A stretch of DNA of 64,000 nt from Janthinobacterium lividum (GCF_023509035.1 NZ_CP075583.1:2604001-2668000), one strand, 5' to 3'. Numbered from the stretch's first letter, positions 25,958-36,370 are shown. Numbers and translations: made by a program. The notes: generated by a model not told the origin, from the sequence alone.

Positions 25958-28549
25958 ATGTCAACTAAGATGCCGCCAACTATGCCTGTACACACTCGTC
26001 CCCGGGTCGCCTCCCTTGCCATTAAAACACTCAGCAGCGCTGTCGCCTGTGCGGTGTTCTTGTCACCGGCGGTATCCGCAGCCGAGCTGGGCAAGATCAC
26101 GGTGCTGTCCGCCGCCGGCCAGCCACTGCGCGCCGAGGTCGAATTATCGGCCGTCAAGCCAGGCGAGGCCTCGAGCCTGCTGGCCAAGCTGGCGCCGCCG
26201 GACGCGTATCGCCAGGCCAACGTGGAATTCAATCCCGCCCTGAACGCGTTGACGTTTGCCGTGGAAAACCGCGACGGCAAGGCCTTCATCCGCATCAGTT
26301 CGGCGCAACCGGTGGCCGAACCCTTGGTCGACCTGCTGCTGGAGCTGAGCAGCAAGAGCGGTCGCCAGGTGCGCGAATATGCATTCGTGCTCGACACGCC
26401 CGAAGCGCGCCAGACGCGCGGCGCGCAAGTGACGGCCCCGGCCGAACCGGGCCGGGCCGGGCGCAATGTGGAGCCGACGGCGGCGCAAGAGTCACGCAAG
26501 AAGCCGGCTGGTGAATACAAGGTCAAGGCGGGTGACACCTTGAGCCGCATCGCCAGCGAACTGAAACCATCGGGCGTCTCGCTCGACATGATGCTCGTGG
26601 CCCTGTACCGCGCCAATCCCGACGCCTTCAAGGGCGAGAACATGAACCGCATGCAGGCCGGGCGCATTCTGGCCGTGCCGGGTGCGGACACCGTACGCGC
26701 TACTGGTGCGGCTGAAGCGAAGGGCATCGTGACGGCGCACGCCATCGATTTCGAAGCCTACCGCAACAAGCTGGCAGGCCAGGTGTCGCAAAGCAAGCCG
26801 ACCAAGGCCACGCAAGCGACGCAAAGCACGGCCGGCAAGATCGGCCCGACCAAAGTGCAGGAAAAGCCGACGGCCGTGAGCGAGTCGCAAGACAAGCTGA
26901 AACTGTCGAAGGCGGAGCCGGCGGCCAAGTCGGCCGGCAAGAGCGCCGTCGCCAGTGAGGAAGACAAGATCGCCAAGGCGAAACAGGTCGATGAAGCGGC
27001 TGCCCGCGTAAAAGAGCTGGAAAAGAACGTCAGCGACCTGGAAAAGCTGATGGCGGTCAAGAGCAAGGCCATGGCCGACAAGAGCGCCCCGGCGCCCGCC
27101 AAACCGGCCGAGGTTGCTGCCAGCGCATTGGCCAGTGCACCGGCCAGTGCCATCGCCAGCGCGCCGACCGAAGCCCAGCCTCCTGTGCCGAAAGCCAAGC
27201 CGGTACCGCTGGTGAAAAAGCCATCGCCGCTGGAACCGACTTTCGCCGACAAGATCAATGACCACCTGGGTGCCGTCGGCATCGGCCTGGCAGCGCTGCT
27301 GGCTGCCGTGGCCGCGCTGGTGATCGCGCGCCGCCGCAAGGACGTGCCGCCGCCCGCGGAAGATATCGCCCCCGTGTTTGAGCCGGAAGCGCCAGTGGCG
27401 CCGCCGGCTGGCCTGGCGCCGGAAGACCAGCAGTCCGAAGCGAGCAACCACCTGTTCGGCACTGGCGCCGCCGCTGCCGGTGTGGCCGCCGTGGCGGGGG
27501 CCAGCATGCTCGATGCGAATGAAACGGACCCGGTCGCCGAAGCGGACGTGTATATCGCCTACGGCCGCGATGGCCAGGCGGAAGATATCCTCAAAGAAGC
27601 CTTGCGCATCCACCCGGAACGCCATGCGGCCCGCCTGAAGCTGTTGGAAATCTATTCGGCCCGCAACGATGTGCGCGCATTTGAAGACCAGGCCAGCGAG
27701 CTGTACAGCCTGACGCGCGGTCAGGGTGAAGAGTGGCCGCAGGCGGCCGCCTTGGGCCTGGCGCTCGATCCTGCCAATCCCCTGTATGGCGATACGGAAG
27801 ACGACGCCGTTGTCAGCCTGAGCAAGGCTGCCGGCGACGACTTGCATGGTCAGAGCATGGACTTGCCCGACGATCTGTCTACTCCTGAGTCAGTGCCATC
27901 GGCTGACCTGGCGCCGGCCGAGCCGGTATCCTCCGTAGCGGCCCGCGATGCGCGCGCGCCCCTCGATTTTGACCTCGACAGCCTCGATTTCGAGCCCGTT
28001 TCCACCAGCGACCCGATCGTCATGCCGGGACCGGACAGCAAGCCGGTCTCCGCCGCGCAGGATGCGCACTATGACGCCAGCATGGATTTCGGCCTGGATC
28101 TGGTGCCGCCAGCGGGCCCCGTGAATGGCGTGGGCGCCGGCTTGACGCCGCTGCCCGATCCATTGAAGGACGTGGACCTGGCCCATTTCGACCTCGACGA
28201 ACCGGTGGCGCCAGCTGCCGCGCCGGTCGCGGCGGCCGAGCCTTCCCTCGACAGCCTGTTCGACGACGCGCAAACGCCGGCGACCTTGCCGGAAGCCATA
28301 CCGCCGGCACAGGAATTCGACCTGTCCGGCATCGACCTGGACCTCAACGATGGCAAGACGGCCAGCGTCGGCGTGGACGACCCGCTGTCGGCCATCCACA
28401 TGGAAATGGATACCAAGCTGGACTTGGCGATCGCTTACCAGGAAATCGGCGACAAGGAAGGCGCGCGCGAGCTGATCGATGAGGTCATCAAGGGCGGCAG
28501 CGCCGAACAGGTCGCAAAAGCCAATACCATGCGTGCGCTGCTGAGCTAA
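25958..28549 (+). CDS. fimV: FimV-like pilus assembly / polar hub protein
   Basis: An 863-aa inner-membrane protein. The N-terminus carries a signal peptide (VFLSPAVSA, cleaved before AELG) and the conserved FimV segment AELGKITVLSAAGQPLRAEVEL. A periplasmic LysM domain follows (YKVKAGDTLSRIASELK, about residue 187 onward), then an Ala/Lys-rich coiled coil, a single transmembrane helix near residue 440 (IGLAALLAAVAALVIARRRK), an acidic cytoplasmic region with TPR-like repeats, and the C-terminal FimV motif (MDTKLDLAIAYQEIGDKEGA). FimV supports type IV pili and polar cAMP/twitching control in Pseudomonas. The position between asd and truA is conserved. Confidence 0.93.
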   Translation: MSTKMPPTMPVHTRPRVASLAIKTLSSAVACAVFLSPAVSAAELGKITVLSAAGQPLRAEVELSAVKPGEASSLLAKLAPPDAYRQANVEFNPALNALTFAVENRDGKAFIRISSAQPVAEPLVDLLLELSSKSGRQVREYAFVLDTPEARQTRGAQVTAPAEPGRAGRNVEPTAAQESRKKPAGEYKVKAGDTLSRIASELKPSGVSLDMMLVALYRANPDAFKGENMNRMQAGRILAVPGADTVRATGAAEAKGIVTAHAIDFEAYRNKLAGQVSQSKPTKATQATQSTAGKIGPTKVQEKPTAVSESQDKLKLSKAEPAAKSAGKSAVASEEDKIAKAKQVDEAAARVKELEKNVSDLEKLMAVKSKAMADKSAPAPAKPAEVAASALASAPASAIASAPTEAQPPVPKAKPVPLVKKPSPLEPTFADKINDHLGAVGIGLAALLAAVAALVIARRRKDVPPPAEDIAPVFEPEAPVAPPAGLAPEDQQSEASNHLFGTGAAAAGVAAVAGASMLDANETDPVAEADVYIAYGRDGQAEDILKEALRIHPERHAARLKLLEIYSARNDVRAFEDQASELYSLTRGQGEEWPQAAALGLALDPANPLYGDTEDDAVVSLSKAAGDDLHGQSMDLPDDLSTPESVPSADLAPAEPVSSVAARDARAPLDFDLDSLDFEPVSTSDPIVMPGPDSKPVSAAQDAHYDASMDFGLDLVPPAGPVNGVGAGLTPLPDPLKDVDLAHFDLDEPVAPAAAPVAAAEPSLDSLFDDAQTPATLPEAIPPAQEFDLSGIDLDLNDGKTASVGVDDPLSAIHMEMDTKLDLAIAYQEIGDKEGARELIDEVIKGGSAEQVAKANTMRALLS

Positions 28550-28683
28550 GCACCTGATACGACGTCCATGGCTGCGTTGCACGGTCTCGCCGTACTATTC
28601 GTACTGTCTTCGACCGCGCGCCTTGCCCTGAACGCCGTCTCAGGCGCTTGTGTGGCCGGAAGGCGGGGCTGCCTTTGCGCCGG

Positions 28684-28689
28684 TATAAT
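28684..28689 (+). promoter_or_regulatory. truA -10 box; predicted leaderless start
   Basis: TATAAT ends six bases before the truA ATG at 28696 and no Shine-Dalgarno lies between. Transcription would begin at or next to the A of the start codon. No good -35 is seen. Confidence 0.55.
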
Positions 28690-28695
28690 GCTTCG

Positions 28696-29526
28696 ATGCA
28701 AAATATTACGACAGCAACGCCATTGAAGCGTATCGTCCTCGGCCTGCAGTACGACGGCACGGCCTGGCACGGATACCAGAAACAGGAAGATGGGCAAACG
28801 GTGCAGGACCAGCTGGAAAACGCGCTGGAGCAGTTTGCCCGCGTGCGCCTGGCCACGACGTGCGCCGGCCGCACGGATACGGGCGTGCATGCGCTTGAGC
28901 AAGTCGTGCACTTCGATACGGAGCTGAACCGCGACGTGCACTCGTGGGTGCGCGGCGTCAACGCCTTCCTGCCGAAATCCATCGCCGTGCGCTGGGCCAA
29001 AGAGCTGGCCGGCGACCCCACCGTCAACGATTTCTTCCACGCCCGCTTCAGCGCTCGCGCGCGTACCTATCATTATGTGTTGTATAACAACGCCACCCGT
29101 TCACCGCTGGTGGAAGGGCGCGCCGGCTTCTTTTTCCGTCCGCTGGACGTGGAACTGATGCGCCAGGCCGTGCAGCCGCTGCTGGGCTGGCACGATTTCA
29201 CGGCCTTTCGCGCCGCGCAATGCCAGGCCAAGTCGCCCGTCAAGCTCATGCATGACATCCGCATTGAGCGGCGCGGTGATTGCGTCATCTTCACCATTAC
29301 GGCGAATGCCTTCCTGCACCACATGGTGCGCAACCTGGTCGGTTCGCTCGTCTACATCGGCACGGGGCGCGAAAAACCGGACTGGCTGGGGCACTTGCTT
29401 GAAAGTAAAGATCGCCACGCGGCGGCGCCCACCTTCATGCCGGACGGCCTGTACCTGGCGCAGATCGATTACGATCCAAAATGGGCATTGCCGCAAGATA
29501 GCAGCAGCGCCTTGCCCTGGTTCTGA
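28696..29526 (+). CDS. truA: tRNA pseudouridine(38-40) synthase
   Basis: A 276-aa enzyme that converts U38-U40 in the tRNA anticodon arm to pseudouridine. The catalytic Asp is in CAGRTDTGVHALEQV; LGLQYDGTAWHGYQKQ at the N-terminus and ANAFLHHMVRNLVGSLVYIG near the end are typical TruA blocks. ATG 28696 (MQNITTATPLKRIVLG) is chosen; an upstream in-frame start at 28648 would overlap the promoter. Gene order fimV-truA-trpF is conserved across beta- and gammaproteobacteria. Confidence 0.96.
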   Translation: MQNITTATPLKRIVLGLQYDGTAWHGYQKQEDGQTVQDQLENALEQFARVRLATTCAGRTDTGVHALEQVVHFDTELNRDVHSWVRGVNAFLPKSIAVRWAKELAGDPTVNDFFHARFSARARTYHYVLYNNATRSPLVEGRAGFFFRPLDVELMRQAVQPLLGWHDFTAFRAAQCQAKSPVKLMHDIRIERRGDCVIFTITANAFLHHMVRNLVGSLVYIGTGREKPDWLGHLLESKDRHAAAPTFMPDGLYLAQIDYDPKWALPQDSSSALPWF

Positions 29527-29560
29527 CGTTTCGCATCAAGCAATAACATCAAGGAATAAC

Positions 29561-30244
29561 ATGCCACGCACACGCATCAAGATCTGCGGCCTGACCCGCG
29601 TTGAAGACATCCAGGCGGTCGTGGCGGCGGGCGCCGACGCCATCGGCTTTGTGTTTTATCCGAAAAGCCCCCGCTACGTGACGCCCGAGCAGGCGGCCAG
29701 TCTGATCGCGGCCATGCCGCCCTACGTGACGACGGTGGGCCTGTTCGTCAACGCCACCGTGGACGAGGTACGGGCCACGAAGGCCGTGGCGCCCTTGTCC
29801 CTGCTGCAATTTCATGGCGATGAGACGCCCGAACACAGCGCGGCGCTCGCCGGCGCCGTGAATACGCCGTTTACGCAAGTGTTCCGCATCAAACCCGACA
29901 CCAGCTTTGAAGATTTGCTAGAATACGAACAGCGCTATCGCGCCGCCAGTCCCTTGTTTTCCAGCCTCTTGCTGGACACCTATGTGGATGCCTACGGCGG
30001 TGCAGGAAAGGTATTTGATTGGTCCCTCATTCCAGAAGAACTCGCGCCTCGGGTCGTTTTAAGTGGTGGCTTGAGCGTACAAAACGCGACTGACGCAGTG
30101 GTGCGCGTGCGCCCTTGCGCCGTCGATATCAGCAGTGGTGTCGAAGCGTCCAAGGGCATCAAGGACGCATCCCGAGTCCGCGCGTTCATCGCCGCGGTGC
30201 AGGATGCCGATGCCATCATTGCCAGAGGAAACCACCATGAATGA
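29561..30244 (+). CDS. trpF: Phosphoribosylanthranilate isomerase
   Basis: A 227-aa TIM-barrel enzyme, third step of tryptophan synthesis. [20 protein letters not shown] carries the catalytic Cys; [15 protein letters not shown] and [12 protein letters not shown] are family blocks, with the phosphate-binding end [25 protein letters not shown] precedes ATG 29561. Its 3' end overlaps the trpB start by eight bases, so the two are coupled. Confidence 0.96.
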   Translation: MPRTRIKICGLTRVEDIQAVVAAGADAIGFVFYPKSPRYVTPEQAASLIAAMPPYVTTVGLFVNATVDEVRATKAVAPLSLLQFHGDETPEHSAALAGAVNTPFTQVFRIKPDTSFEDLLEYEQRYRAASPLFSSLLLDTYVDAYGGAGKVFDWSLIPEELAPRVVLSGGLSVQNATDAVVRVRPCAVDISSGVEASKGIKDASRVRAFIAAVQDADAIIARGNHHE

Positions 30245-31499
30245 CCACATGAATGACCACAGCGCCGCGCCCGGCGCAGCCGCCGCATTGTTCCACGCAA
30301 CCGATTACCCGTTTCCCGACCTGCGCGGCCACTTCGGCCCGTATGGCGGCTCTTTCGTTGCCGAAACGCTCACGCATGCGCTGGCCGAGCTGAAAGACGC
30401 CTACGCCCGCTATAGCGTCGATCCGGAATTCCTCGAAGAGTTCCGCTACGAGCTGAAACATTTCGTCGGCCGTCCATCGCCCATCTATCACGCCAAGCGC
30501 TGGTCCGAAATGGCCGGCGGCGCGCAAATCTATTTCAAGCGCGAAGACTTGAACCACACGGGCGCGCACAAGATCAATAACGTGATCGGCCAGGCCTTGC
30601 TGGCCAAGCGCATGGGCAAGCCGCGCATCATCGCCGAGACGGGCGCCGGCCAGCATGGCGTGGCTACGGCCACCATCTGTGCCCGCTTCGGCCTCGAATG
30701 CGTGGTCTACATGGGCAGCGAAGACGTCAAGCGCCAGGCGCAGAACGTGTACCGCATGAAATTGCTGGGCGCTACCGTCGTGCCCGTCGAATCCGGCTCC
30801 AAGACCCTCAAGGATGCGCTGAACGAAGCCATGCGCGACTGGGTCACCAACATCGAAAACACCTTTTATATCATCGGCACCGTGGCCGGCCCCCATCCGT
30901 ATCCGATGATGGTGCGCGACTTCCAGTCCGTGATCGGCGAGGAATGCCTGGTGCAGATGCCGGAAATGACGGGCCGCCAGCCCGACTACGTGGTCGCCTG
31001 CATCGGCGGCGGCTCGAACGCCATGGGCATCTTTTACCCGTATATCGACCAGAAGGATGTGAAACTGATCGGCGTGGAAGCGGCTGGCGAAGGATTGGAT
31101 ACGGGCAAGCACTCGGCCTCGCTGACGGCCGGCTTCCCGGGCGTGTTGCACGGTAACCGCACCTATCTGCTGCAGGATGAAAACGGCCAGATCATCGAGA
31201 CGCATTCCGTCTCGGCCGGCCTCGACTATCCCGGCGTGGGTCCGGAACATGCGTGGCTGAAAGATTCCGGCCGCGCGCAATACGTGTCGATCACGGACGA
31301 CGAGGCCTTGCAGGCTTTCCACGACTGCTGCCATATCGAAGGCATCATCCCGGCCCTGGAGTCGTCGCACGCACTGGCCTACGCGGCCAAGCTGGCGGCC
31401 ACCTTGCCGAAAGACCAGATCGTACTGGCCAACCTGTCGGGCCGTGGCGACAAGGACATGCATACCGTGGCGGAGCGCATGGGTTTGAATTTCAGTTAA
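30237..31499 (+). CDS. trpB: Tryptophan synthase beta subunit
   Basis: A 420-aa PLP enzyme that joins indole and serine. The Schiff-base lysine is in [35 protein letters not shown] and [15 protein letters not shown] bind PLP phosphate. AGAGGA upstream supports ATG 30237, inside the trpF stop region. A second in-frame MNDH follows at once (MNDHMNDH), a small direct repeat. It forms alpha2-beta2 with TrpA, encoded 85 bases downstream. Confidence 0.97.
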   Translation: MNDHMNDHSAAPGAAAALFHATDYPFPDLRGHFGPYGGSFVAETLTHALAELKDAYARYSVDPEFLEEFRYELKHFVGRPSPIYHAKRWSEMAGGAQIYFKREDLNHTGAHKINNVIGQALLAKRMGKPRIIAETGAGQHGVATATICARFGLECVVYMGSEDVKRQAQNVYRMKLLGATVVPVESGSKTLKDALNEAMRDWVTNIENTFYIIGTVAGPHPYPMMVRDFQSVIGEECLVQMPEMTGRQPDYVVACIGGGSNAMGIFYPYIDQKDVKLIGVEAAGEGLDTGKHSASLTAGFPGVLHGNRTYLLQDENGQIIETHSVSAGLDYPGVGPEHAWLKDSGRAQYVSITDDEALQAFHDCCHIEGIIPALESSHALAYAAKLAATLPKDQIVLANLSGRGDKDMHTVAERMGLNFS

Positions 31500-31526
31500 T
31501 CAACTGACAATCCCGGTATTGCGTAG

Positions 31527-31557
31527 GTCGGATTAGCGCTTCAGCGCGTAATCCGAC
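31527..31557. repeat. REP-like inverted repeat between trpB and trpA
   Basis: GTCGGATTA (31527-31535) pairs with TAATCCGAC (31549-31557), and GCGC (31536-31539) with GCGC (31544-31547). The motif resembles dispersed extragenic palindromes common in pseudomonads and Oxalobacteraceae. It may tune the trpB/trpA mRNA; it lacks a T run. Confidence 0.6.
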
Positions 31558-31584
31558 ATCCTCCACTGATAAAGAAAGCTCCCC

Positions 31585-32382
31585 ATGTCCCGTATCGCCA
31601 CCACCTTTGCCAATTTAAAATCGAACAACAAGACCGGCCTGGTCACCTTCATCACCGCCGGCGACCCCGGCCCCGACGCCACCGTGCCCCTGATGCACGC
31701 GCTCGTTGAGGGCGGCGCCGATATACTGGAGCTGGGCGTGCCGTTTTCCGACCCCATGGCCGAAGGCCCCGTCATCCAGCGCGCCTGCGAACGGGCCTTG
31801 AAGTTCAACGTCGGCATTCACGATGTATTCGGCTATGTGCGTCAGTTCCGCGAGACCAACCAGACGACGCCCGTGGTACTGATGGGCTATGCCAACCCCA
31901 TCGAACGCATCGGCAGCGCCGCGTTTATTGAGGCAGCGCAAGCGGCCGGCGCCGATGGCGCCATCGTCGTCGACTATCCGCCGGAAGAATGTGAGGAATT
32001 TGCCGCCGCCATGCGCGCAGCCGGCCTCGACCTGATTTTCCTGCTGGCTCCCACCTCGACCGAAGAGCGCATCGCGCAAGTGGCCAAGGTTGGCGGCGGC
32101 TTCAGCTACTATGTGTCGCTCAAGGGCGTCACGGGTGCCGGTAACATTGATACGGAACAGGTGGCAGAGCGTCTTGCAGCCATCCGCCAGCATGTAAAAT
32201 TGCCTATCGGCGTGGGCTTCGGCATCCGCGATGGCGCCACGGCCAAGGCCGTTGCCAAGGTGGCCGATGCCGTCGTGATCGGCAGCCGCATCATCCAGGA
32301 GATTGAAAATGCCCCGGAAGGGGGCGCCGTCGACGCCGTGCGCAGCTTTACGGCTGGCATCCGCGCCGCACTGGACGCCTGA
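31585..32382 (+). CDS. trpA: Tryptophan synthase alpha subunit
   Basis: A 265-aa TIM barrel that cleaves indole-3-glycerol phosphate and channels indole to TrpB. The catalytic Glu and Asp are in [15 protein letters not shown] and VVDYPPEE; the loop [12 protein letters not shown] and phosphate-binding [13 protein letters not shown] are family hallmarks. Length is normal. The start [19 protein letters not shown] is standard for betaproteobacteria. Confidence 0.97.
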   Translation: MSRIATTFANLKSNNKTGLVTFITAGDPGPDATVPLMHALVEGGADILELGVPFSDPMAEGPVIQRACERALKFNVGIHDVFGYVRQFRETNQTTPVVLMGYANPIERIGSAAFIEAAQAAGADGAIVVDYPPEECEEFAAAMRAAGLDLIFLLAPTSTEERIAQVAKVGGGFSYYVSLKGVTGAGNIDTEQVAERLAAIRQHVKLPIGVGFGIRDGATAKAVAKVADAVVIGSRIIQEIENAPEGGAVDAVRSFTAGIRAALDA

Positions 32383-32580
32383 GCAAGCTTGTTGTTTACG
32401 CAAGCTCGGGTGGCGGCAAAGTTCGACAGCCCGGCGATAAACGGCTACACTTCGGCCACTGAATGCCTGTCATTGTGCAATAGATAAAATTTTTTGGTGG
32501 CGCCCTGCGGGGGCGCCGCCGTTTATCGTCTGCCGGGGGCGTCCACCGACGCTACCCCTACAAGGGCCCAAGGAGAAAAT

Positions 32581-33453
32581 ATGAGTTGGTTGGAAAAACT
32601 GCTGCCACCGCGCATACAGCGTTCTGATGCTGCCGCGCGCAAGACCATGCCGGAAGGCCTGTGGGTCAAGTGCCCGTCGTGCGAAGCCGTGCTGTACCGT
32701 ACGGACCTGGAATCGAATTTGCACGTTTGCCCGAAATGCGATCATCACATGCGCATCCGCGCACGTGAACGCCTCGACAGCCTGCTTGACGCGGGCGGTC
32801 GCTATGAAATCGGCCAGGAAATCCTGCCCGTCGATACCTTGAAATTCAAGGACAGCAAGAAATACCCGGATCGCCTGAAATCCGCCATGGAAGCGACGGG
32901 CGAGACCGATGCGATGGTCGTCATGGGCGGCGCCATCATGAGCCTGCCAGTGGTCGTGGCGTGCTTCGAATTTGAATTCATGGGCGGCTCCATGGGCTCC
33001 GTCGTGGGCGAGCGCTTCGTGCGCGGCGCGCAAATCGCGCTGGAACAGAAAGTGCCGTTCATTTGCATCACCGCCACCGGTGGCGCGCGCATGCAGGAAG
33101 GCTTGCTGTCCCTGATGCAAATGGCGAAAACCACGGCCATGCTGACCAAGCTGTCCGAAAAGAAATTGCCATTCATCAGCGTGCTGACCGATCCGACCAT
33201 GGGCGGCGTATCCGCCTCGTTCGCCTTCATGGGCGACGTGGTTATCGCTGAACCAAAAGCACTGATCGGCTTTGCCGGCCCGCGCGTGATTGAAAACACC
33301 GTGCGCGAAAAACTGCCGGAAGGCTTCCAGCGCGCCGAGTTCCTCGTCACCAAGGGCGCCGTCGACATGATCGTCGACCGTCGCAAGATGCGCGAAGAAA
33401 TCGCCCGTCTGCTGGCCTTGTTGCAAAACCAGGCTGTCGAAGTCTTGGCGTAA
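32581..33453 (+). CDS. accD: Acetyl-CoA carboxylase carboxyltransferase subunit beta
   Basis: A 290-aa subunit of acetyl-CoA carboxylase (fatty-acid synthesis). A four-Cys zinc ribbon ([11 protein letters not shown] ... [10 protein letters not shown]) is followed by the crotonase-like carboxyltransferase core with [32 protein letters not shown] and [22 protein letters not shown] precedes ATG 32581. The 198 bases before it hold a GC-rich hairpin (32498-32521) that could act on the upstream trpA mRNA. Confidence 0.97.
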   Translation: MSWLEKLLPPRIQRSDAAARKTMPEGLWVKCPSCEAVLYRTDLESNLHVCPKCDHHMRIRARERLDSLLDAGGRYEIGQEILPVDTLKFKDSKKYPDRLKSAMEATGETDAMVVMGGAIMSLPVVVACFEFEFMGGSMGSVVGERFVRGAQIALEQKVPFICITATGGARMQEGLLSLMQMAKTTAMLTKLSEKKLPFISVLTDPTMGGVSASFAFMGDVVIAEPKALIGFAGPRVIENTVREKLPEGFQRAEFLVTKGAVDMIVDRRKMREEIARLLALLQNQAVEVLA

Positions 33454-33554
33454 CGCCAAAGTAACAGGCCGGGTGGTGTCCTGCGGACCCGCCCGGTTGC
33501 CACGCTACACCGTCTGCGCGCCGCGCGCACTGTCTCCTCATCAAGAAGTCTCCC

Positions 33555-34853
33555 ATGCACAAGCTCCCCACCACCTTGCCGGAATGGCTCGCCATGCTGG
33601 AAACCCGCCATTCGGAAACCCAGATCAACATGGGCCTGGACCGCGTGCAAGCCGTCAAGGCGCGCATGCAGCTGGCTTTTACTTGCCCCGTGATCATGGT
33701 GGCGGGCACGAATGGCAAGGGTTCCACCTGCGCCATGCTGGAATCCGTGTTGTTGCGCGCCGGCTACAAAGTGGGGCTGTACATCAAGCCGCACTTTCTC
33801 GATTTCAATGAGCGCGCCCGCGTGCTGGGCGAGATGGCCAGCGACGAACAGCTCGTCGCCAGCTTCAATGCCGTCGAAGCCGTGCGCGCTGACACGCCGC
33901 TGACGTATTTCGAATTCACCACCCTGGCGATTTTGCACCTGCTGTCGCAGGCGAAGCTGGACGTGGTCATCCTGGAAGTGGGCCTGGGCGGGCGCCTGGA
34001 CGCCGTCAACGTGATCGACGCCGACGTGGCCATCGTCACCAGCGTCGATATCGACCACACGGATTACCTGGGCGACACGCGCGAAGCGATCGGTTTTGAA
34101 AAGGCGGGCATCTTCCGCCCGGGCAAGGCGGCCATCTGCAGCGACCCCGTGCCGCCGCAGTCGCTGATCGACCATGCCGAGGCCATCGGCGCCGATCTGT
34201 GGCTGATGGGCCGCGATTTCAACTACTCGGGCGACAAGCAGCAGTGGAACTACGGCGGGCGCGAGCAGCGCCGCAATTCGCTCGCGTATCCAAGCTTGCG
34301 TGGCGCCAACCAGATACTCAATGCGACGGCCGTGCTGGCTGCGCTGGAAGTGCTGAAGCTGAAACTGCCCGTGGGCGCGCAGGAAGTGCGCACGGGCCTC
34401 GTGACGGTGGAACTGCCGGGCCGCTTCCAGGTCTTGCCTGGGCGCCCCAGCGTGATCCTCGACGTGGCGCACAACCCGCACGCGGCCTCGGCGCTGAACC
34501 AGAACCTGGGCAATATGGGTTTCCACCCGTACACCTACGCCGTGTTCGGCTCCATGCAGGACAAGGATATCGATGGCGTGCTGGCCGCGATGAGCGAACA
34601 TGTCGACCACTGGTGCCTGACGGGTCTGCCTTCGCCGCGTGCAGCCACGGCTTCCGAGCTGGCCGCCAAGGTGCAGATCATGCTGGAAGATAAGCCCGAC
34701 AGCAGTGAACATACTGTGGCTATTTTCGATGATCCGGCACAAGCTTTTGCAAATGCAATGAGCCGGGCCGGTGAGAATGATAGAATTGTGGTCTTTGGTT
34801 CTTTCCTCACCGTCGCAGGCGTGATGAAGGCCCGAAAATCCTCACTTCACTGA
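33555..34853 (+). CDS. folC: Bifunctional folylpolyglutamate/dihydrofolate synthase
   Basis: A 432-aa Mur-ligase-like enzyme that adds glutamate to folates. The P-loop is VAGTNGKGSTCAMLES; other hallmarks are KPHFLDFNERARV, VILEVGLGGRLDAVNVIDAD, TSVDIDHTDYLGDT and DVAHNPHAASALNQNL. The ATG at 33555 matches family N-termini. A GC-rich inverted repeat (about 33466-33500) lies between accD and folC. The accD-folC-dedD-cvpA-purF order is conserved. Confidence 0.96.
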   Translation: MHKLPTTLPEWLAMLETRHSETQINMGLDRVQAVKARMQLAFTCPVIMVAGTNGKGSTCAMLESVLLRAGYKVGLYIKPHFLDFNERARVLGEMASDEQLVASFNAVEAVRADTPLTYFEFTTLAILHLLSQAKLDVVILEVGLGGRLDAVNVIDADVAIVTSVDIDHTDYLGDTREAIGFEKAGIFRPGKAAICSDPVPPQSLIDHAEAIGADLWLMGRDFNYSGDKQQWNYGGREQRRNSLAYPSLRGANQILNATAVLAALEVLKLKLPVGAQEVRTGLVTVELPGRFQVLPGRPSVILDVAHNPHAASALNQNLGNMGFHPYTYAVFGSMQDKDIDGVLAAMSEHVDHWCLTGLPSPRAATASELAAKVQIMLEDKPDSSEHTVAIFDDPAQAFANAMSRAGENDRIVVFGSFLTVAGVMKARKSSLH

Positions 34854-34877
34854 AACGCACTCGACTGAAAATCACGC

Positions 34878-35861
34878 ATGGGCTTGTTCTCGAAACTGTT
34901 TAAAAACAAGCAAGAATCCTCTGGCGAAGACAGCGGCTTTTATGTCCCTGGCGAAGCACAGTCGCCGACCCGCAAGCGCGCAGCCAACACCTCCGGTGGA
35001 GGTGGATCGCGCCGTGGCGGCAAGGAAGCGCCGGATCCGGTCTTGCCTGAAAAAAAGCGCGCACGCCGCCGCCTGGTCGGGGCCATCGCCCTGGCCCTGG
35101 GCGTGGCTGTCGGCTTGCCGATGCTGCTCGATTCCGAGCCGAAAGCACCTTTCAACGATATCGCCATCGACATTCCGTCGAAGGAAAAGGCCGCCGCGCC
35201 TGCGCCTGTGCCGGCCGTCCCGGCCCAGGCCGCATCGAATGGCCTGGACCAGTCCGAGGAAATCGTCGACGCTCCGCTGCCGCCTGCGGCCAAGCCCACA
35301 CCGGCACCCGTGCTGGCAGCTGCTCAGCCTGCACCGGTCAAGCCGACGTATGTGGAACCGAAACCCGAGCCCAAGCCTGAGCCCAAGCCGGTCAAGGTGG
35401 AGCCAAAACCGGAGCCTAAGCACGAAACCAAGCCGGAACCCAAGGCCGAGCCGAAACACGAGCCCAAGCCTGAGCCGAAGCATGAAGTAAAACCGGAAAC
35501 CAAGCCTGAGCCGAAGCCTGCCAAGCCGGCGCAATCGGCTGACGATGCCGCGCGCGCGCTGGCTATCCTGGAAGGCAAGCCGCAAGACAAGCCGCAAGAG
35601 AAAGCACAAGACAAGGCGCACGATGCCGGCAGCGGCAAGTTCGTGGTGCAGGTGGCGGCGCTGGCGACGCAGGACAAGGTCGATGAATTGCAGGACAAGC
35701 TGCGCGAAGCGGGCATCAAGTCGTACACGCAGAAAGTCTCCAGCCCGGCGGGCGAGCGCATCCGTGTGCGCGTGGGGCCGTTCGGCAGCCGCGAAGATGC
35801 CGAAAAGACCCGCGCCAAGCTGCAAAAGCTGGGCCTGGGCGGCAGTCTGGTGCCGGCGTGA
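34878..35861 (+). CDS. dedD: SPOR-domain cell-division protein (DedD-like)
   Basis: A 327-aa inner-membrane protein. A short basic cytoplasmic tail is followed by one transmembrane helix at about residues 64-85 (RLVGAIALALGVAVGLPMLL), a long periplasmic Pro/Lys/Glu linker dominated by KPEPKPE-type repeats, and a C-terminal SPOR domain (KFVVQVAALATQDKVDELQ to GSREDAEKTRAKLQKLGLGG). SPOR domains bind denuded peptidoglycan at the septum. The linker repeats could vary in copy number between strains. Confidence 0.9.
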   Translation: MGLFSKLFKNKQESSGEDSGFYVPGEAQSPTRKRAANTSGGGGSRRGGKEAPDPVLPEKKRARRRLVGAIALALGVAVGLPMLLDSEPKAPFNDIAIDIPSKEKAAAPAPVPAVPAQAASNGLDQSEEIVDAPLPPAAKPTPAPVLAAAQPAPVKPTYVEPKPEPKPEPKPVKVEPKPEPKHETKPEPKAEPKHEPKPEPKHEVKPETKPEPKPAKPAQSADDAARALAILEGKPQDKPQEKAQDKAHDAGSGKFVVQVAALATQDKVDELQDKLREAGIKSYTQKVSSPAGERIRVRVGPFGSREDAEKTRAKLQKLGLGGSLVPA

Positions 35862-35881
35862 TGTTGCAAGGCTGAACGCGC

Positions 35882-36370
35882 GTGACGATCTTCGATTACC
35901 TGGTGCTGTTCGTGCTGGTGACGTCCGTGCTGATCAGCATGATGCGCGGCCTGGTCAAGGAAATACTGTCATTGGTCAGCTGGATCGTGGCTTTCGTCAT
36001 TGCCAACGCCTATGGCGCCACCCTGGCGAAATTCCTGCCGGAAGCCGTACCGGGCGAAGCCATCCGTTTATTGCTGGCCTTCGTGGTGTTGTTCATCGGC
36101 GTGCGTATTTTGATGGGATTGCTTTCCATGACGGTCGACGCGCTGGTCAAGGTGACTGGCCTGAGCCTGGCCGACCGCACCCTGGGCAGCCTGTTCGGCG
36201 TGGCGCGGGGCCTTGTGATCGTGCTGACCGCCGTCATCTTGTGTGGCATGACGTCCATACCGCAGCAGCCATTCTGGAAAAACGCGCTGCTCAGCCCGTT
36301 CGCGGAACAGGGCGCGCGCGCCATCAAGCCTTATCTGCCTGCCGCTTACGCGCAGCATGTGAAATTTTGA
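35882..36370 (+). CDS. cvpA: CvpA-family membrane protein
   Basis: A 162-aa inner-membrane protein with four predicted helices (YLVLFVLVTSVLISMM; ILSLVSWIVAFVIANAYG; AIRLLLAFVVLFIGVRILMG; GVARGLVIVLTAVILCGM). The segments MRGLVKEILSLVSWIVAF and DRTLGSLFGVARG are typical. It starts with GTG at 35882. The family is required for colicin V production and envelope homeostasis; its place before purF is conserved. The mechanism is unclear. Confidence 0.92.
   Translation: MTIFDYLVLFVLVTSVLISMMRGLVKEILSLVSWIVAFVIANAYGATLAKFLPEAVPGEAIRLLLAFVVLFIGVRILMGLLSMTVDALVKVTGLSLADRTLGSLFGVARGLVIVLTAVILCGMTSIPQQPFWKNALLSPFAEQGARAIKPYLPAAYAQHVKF

Noticed and set aside
28555..28640. Possible dispersed repeat before truA (CGTACTATTCGTACTGT region)
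   Set aside because: A partial internal repeat (CGTACT twice) is visible, but one copy in the window cannot establish a repeat family.
35344..35530. Tandem KPEPK-coding repeats taken as a possible CRISPR or minisatellite
   Set aside because: They are in-frame coding repeats of the DedD linker, irregular in length and without spacers.
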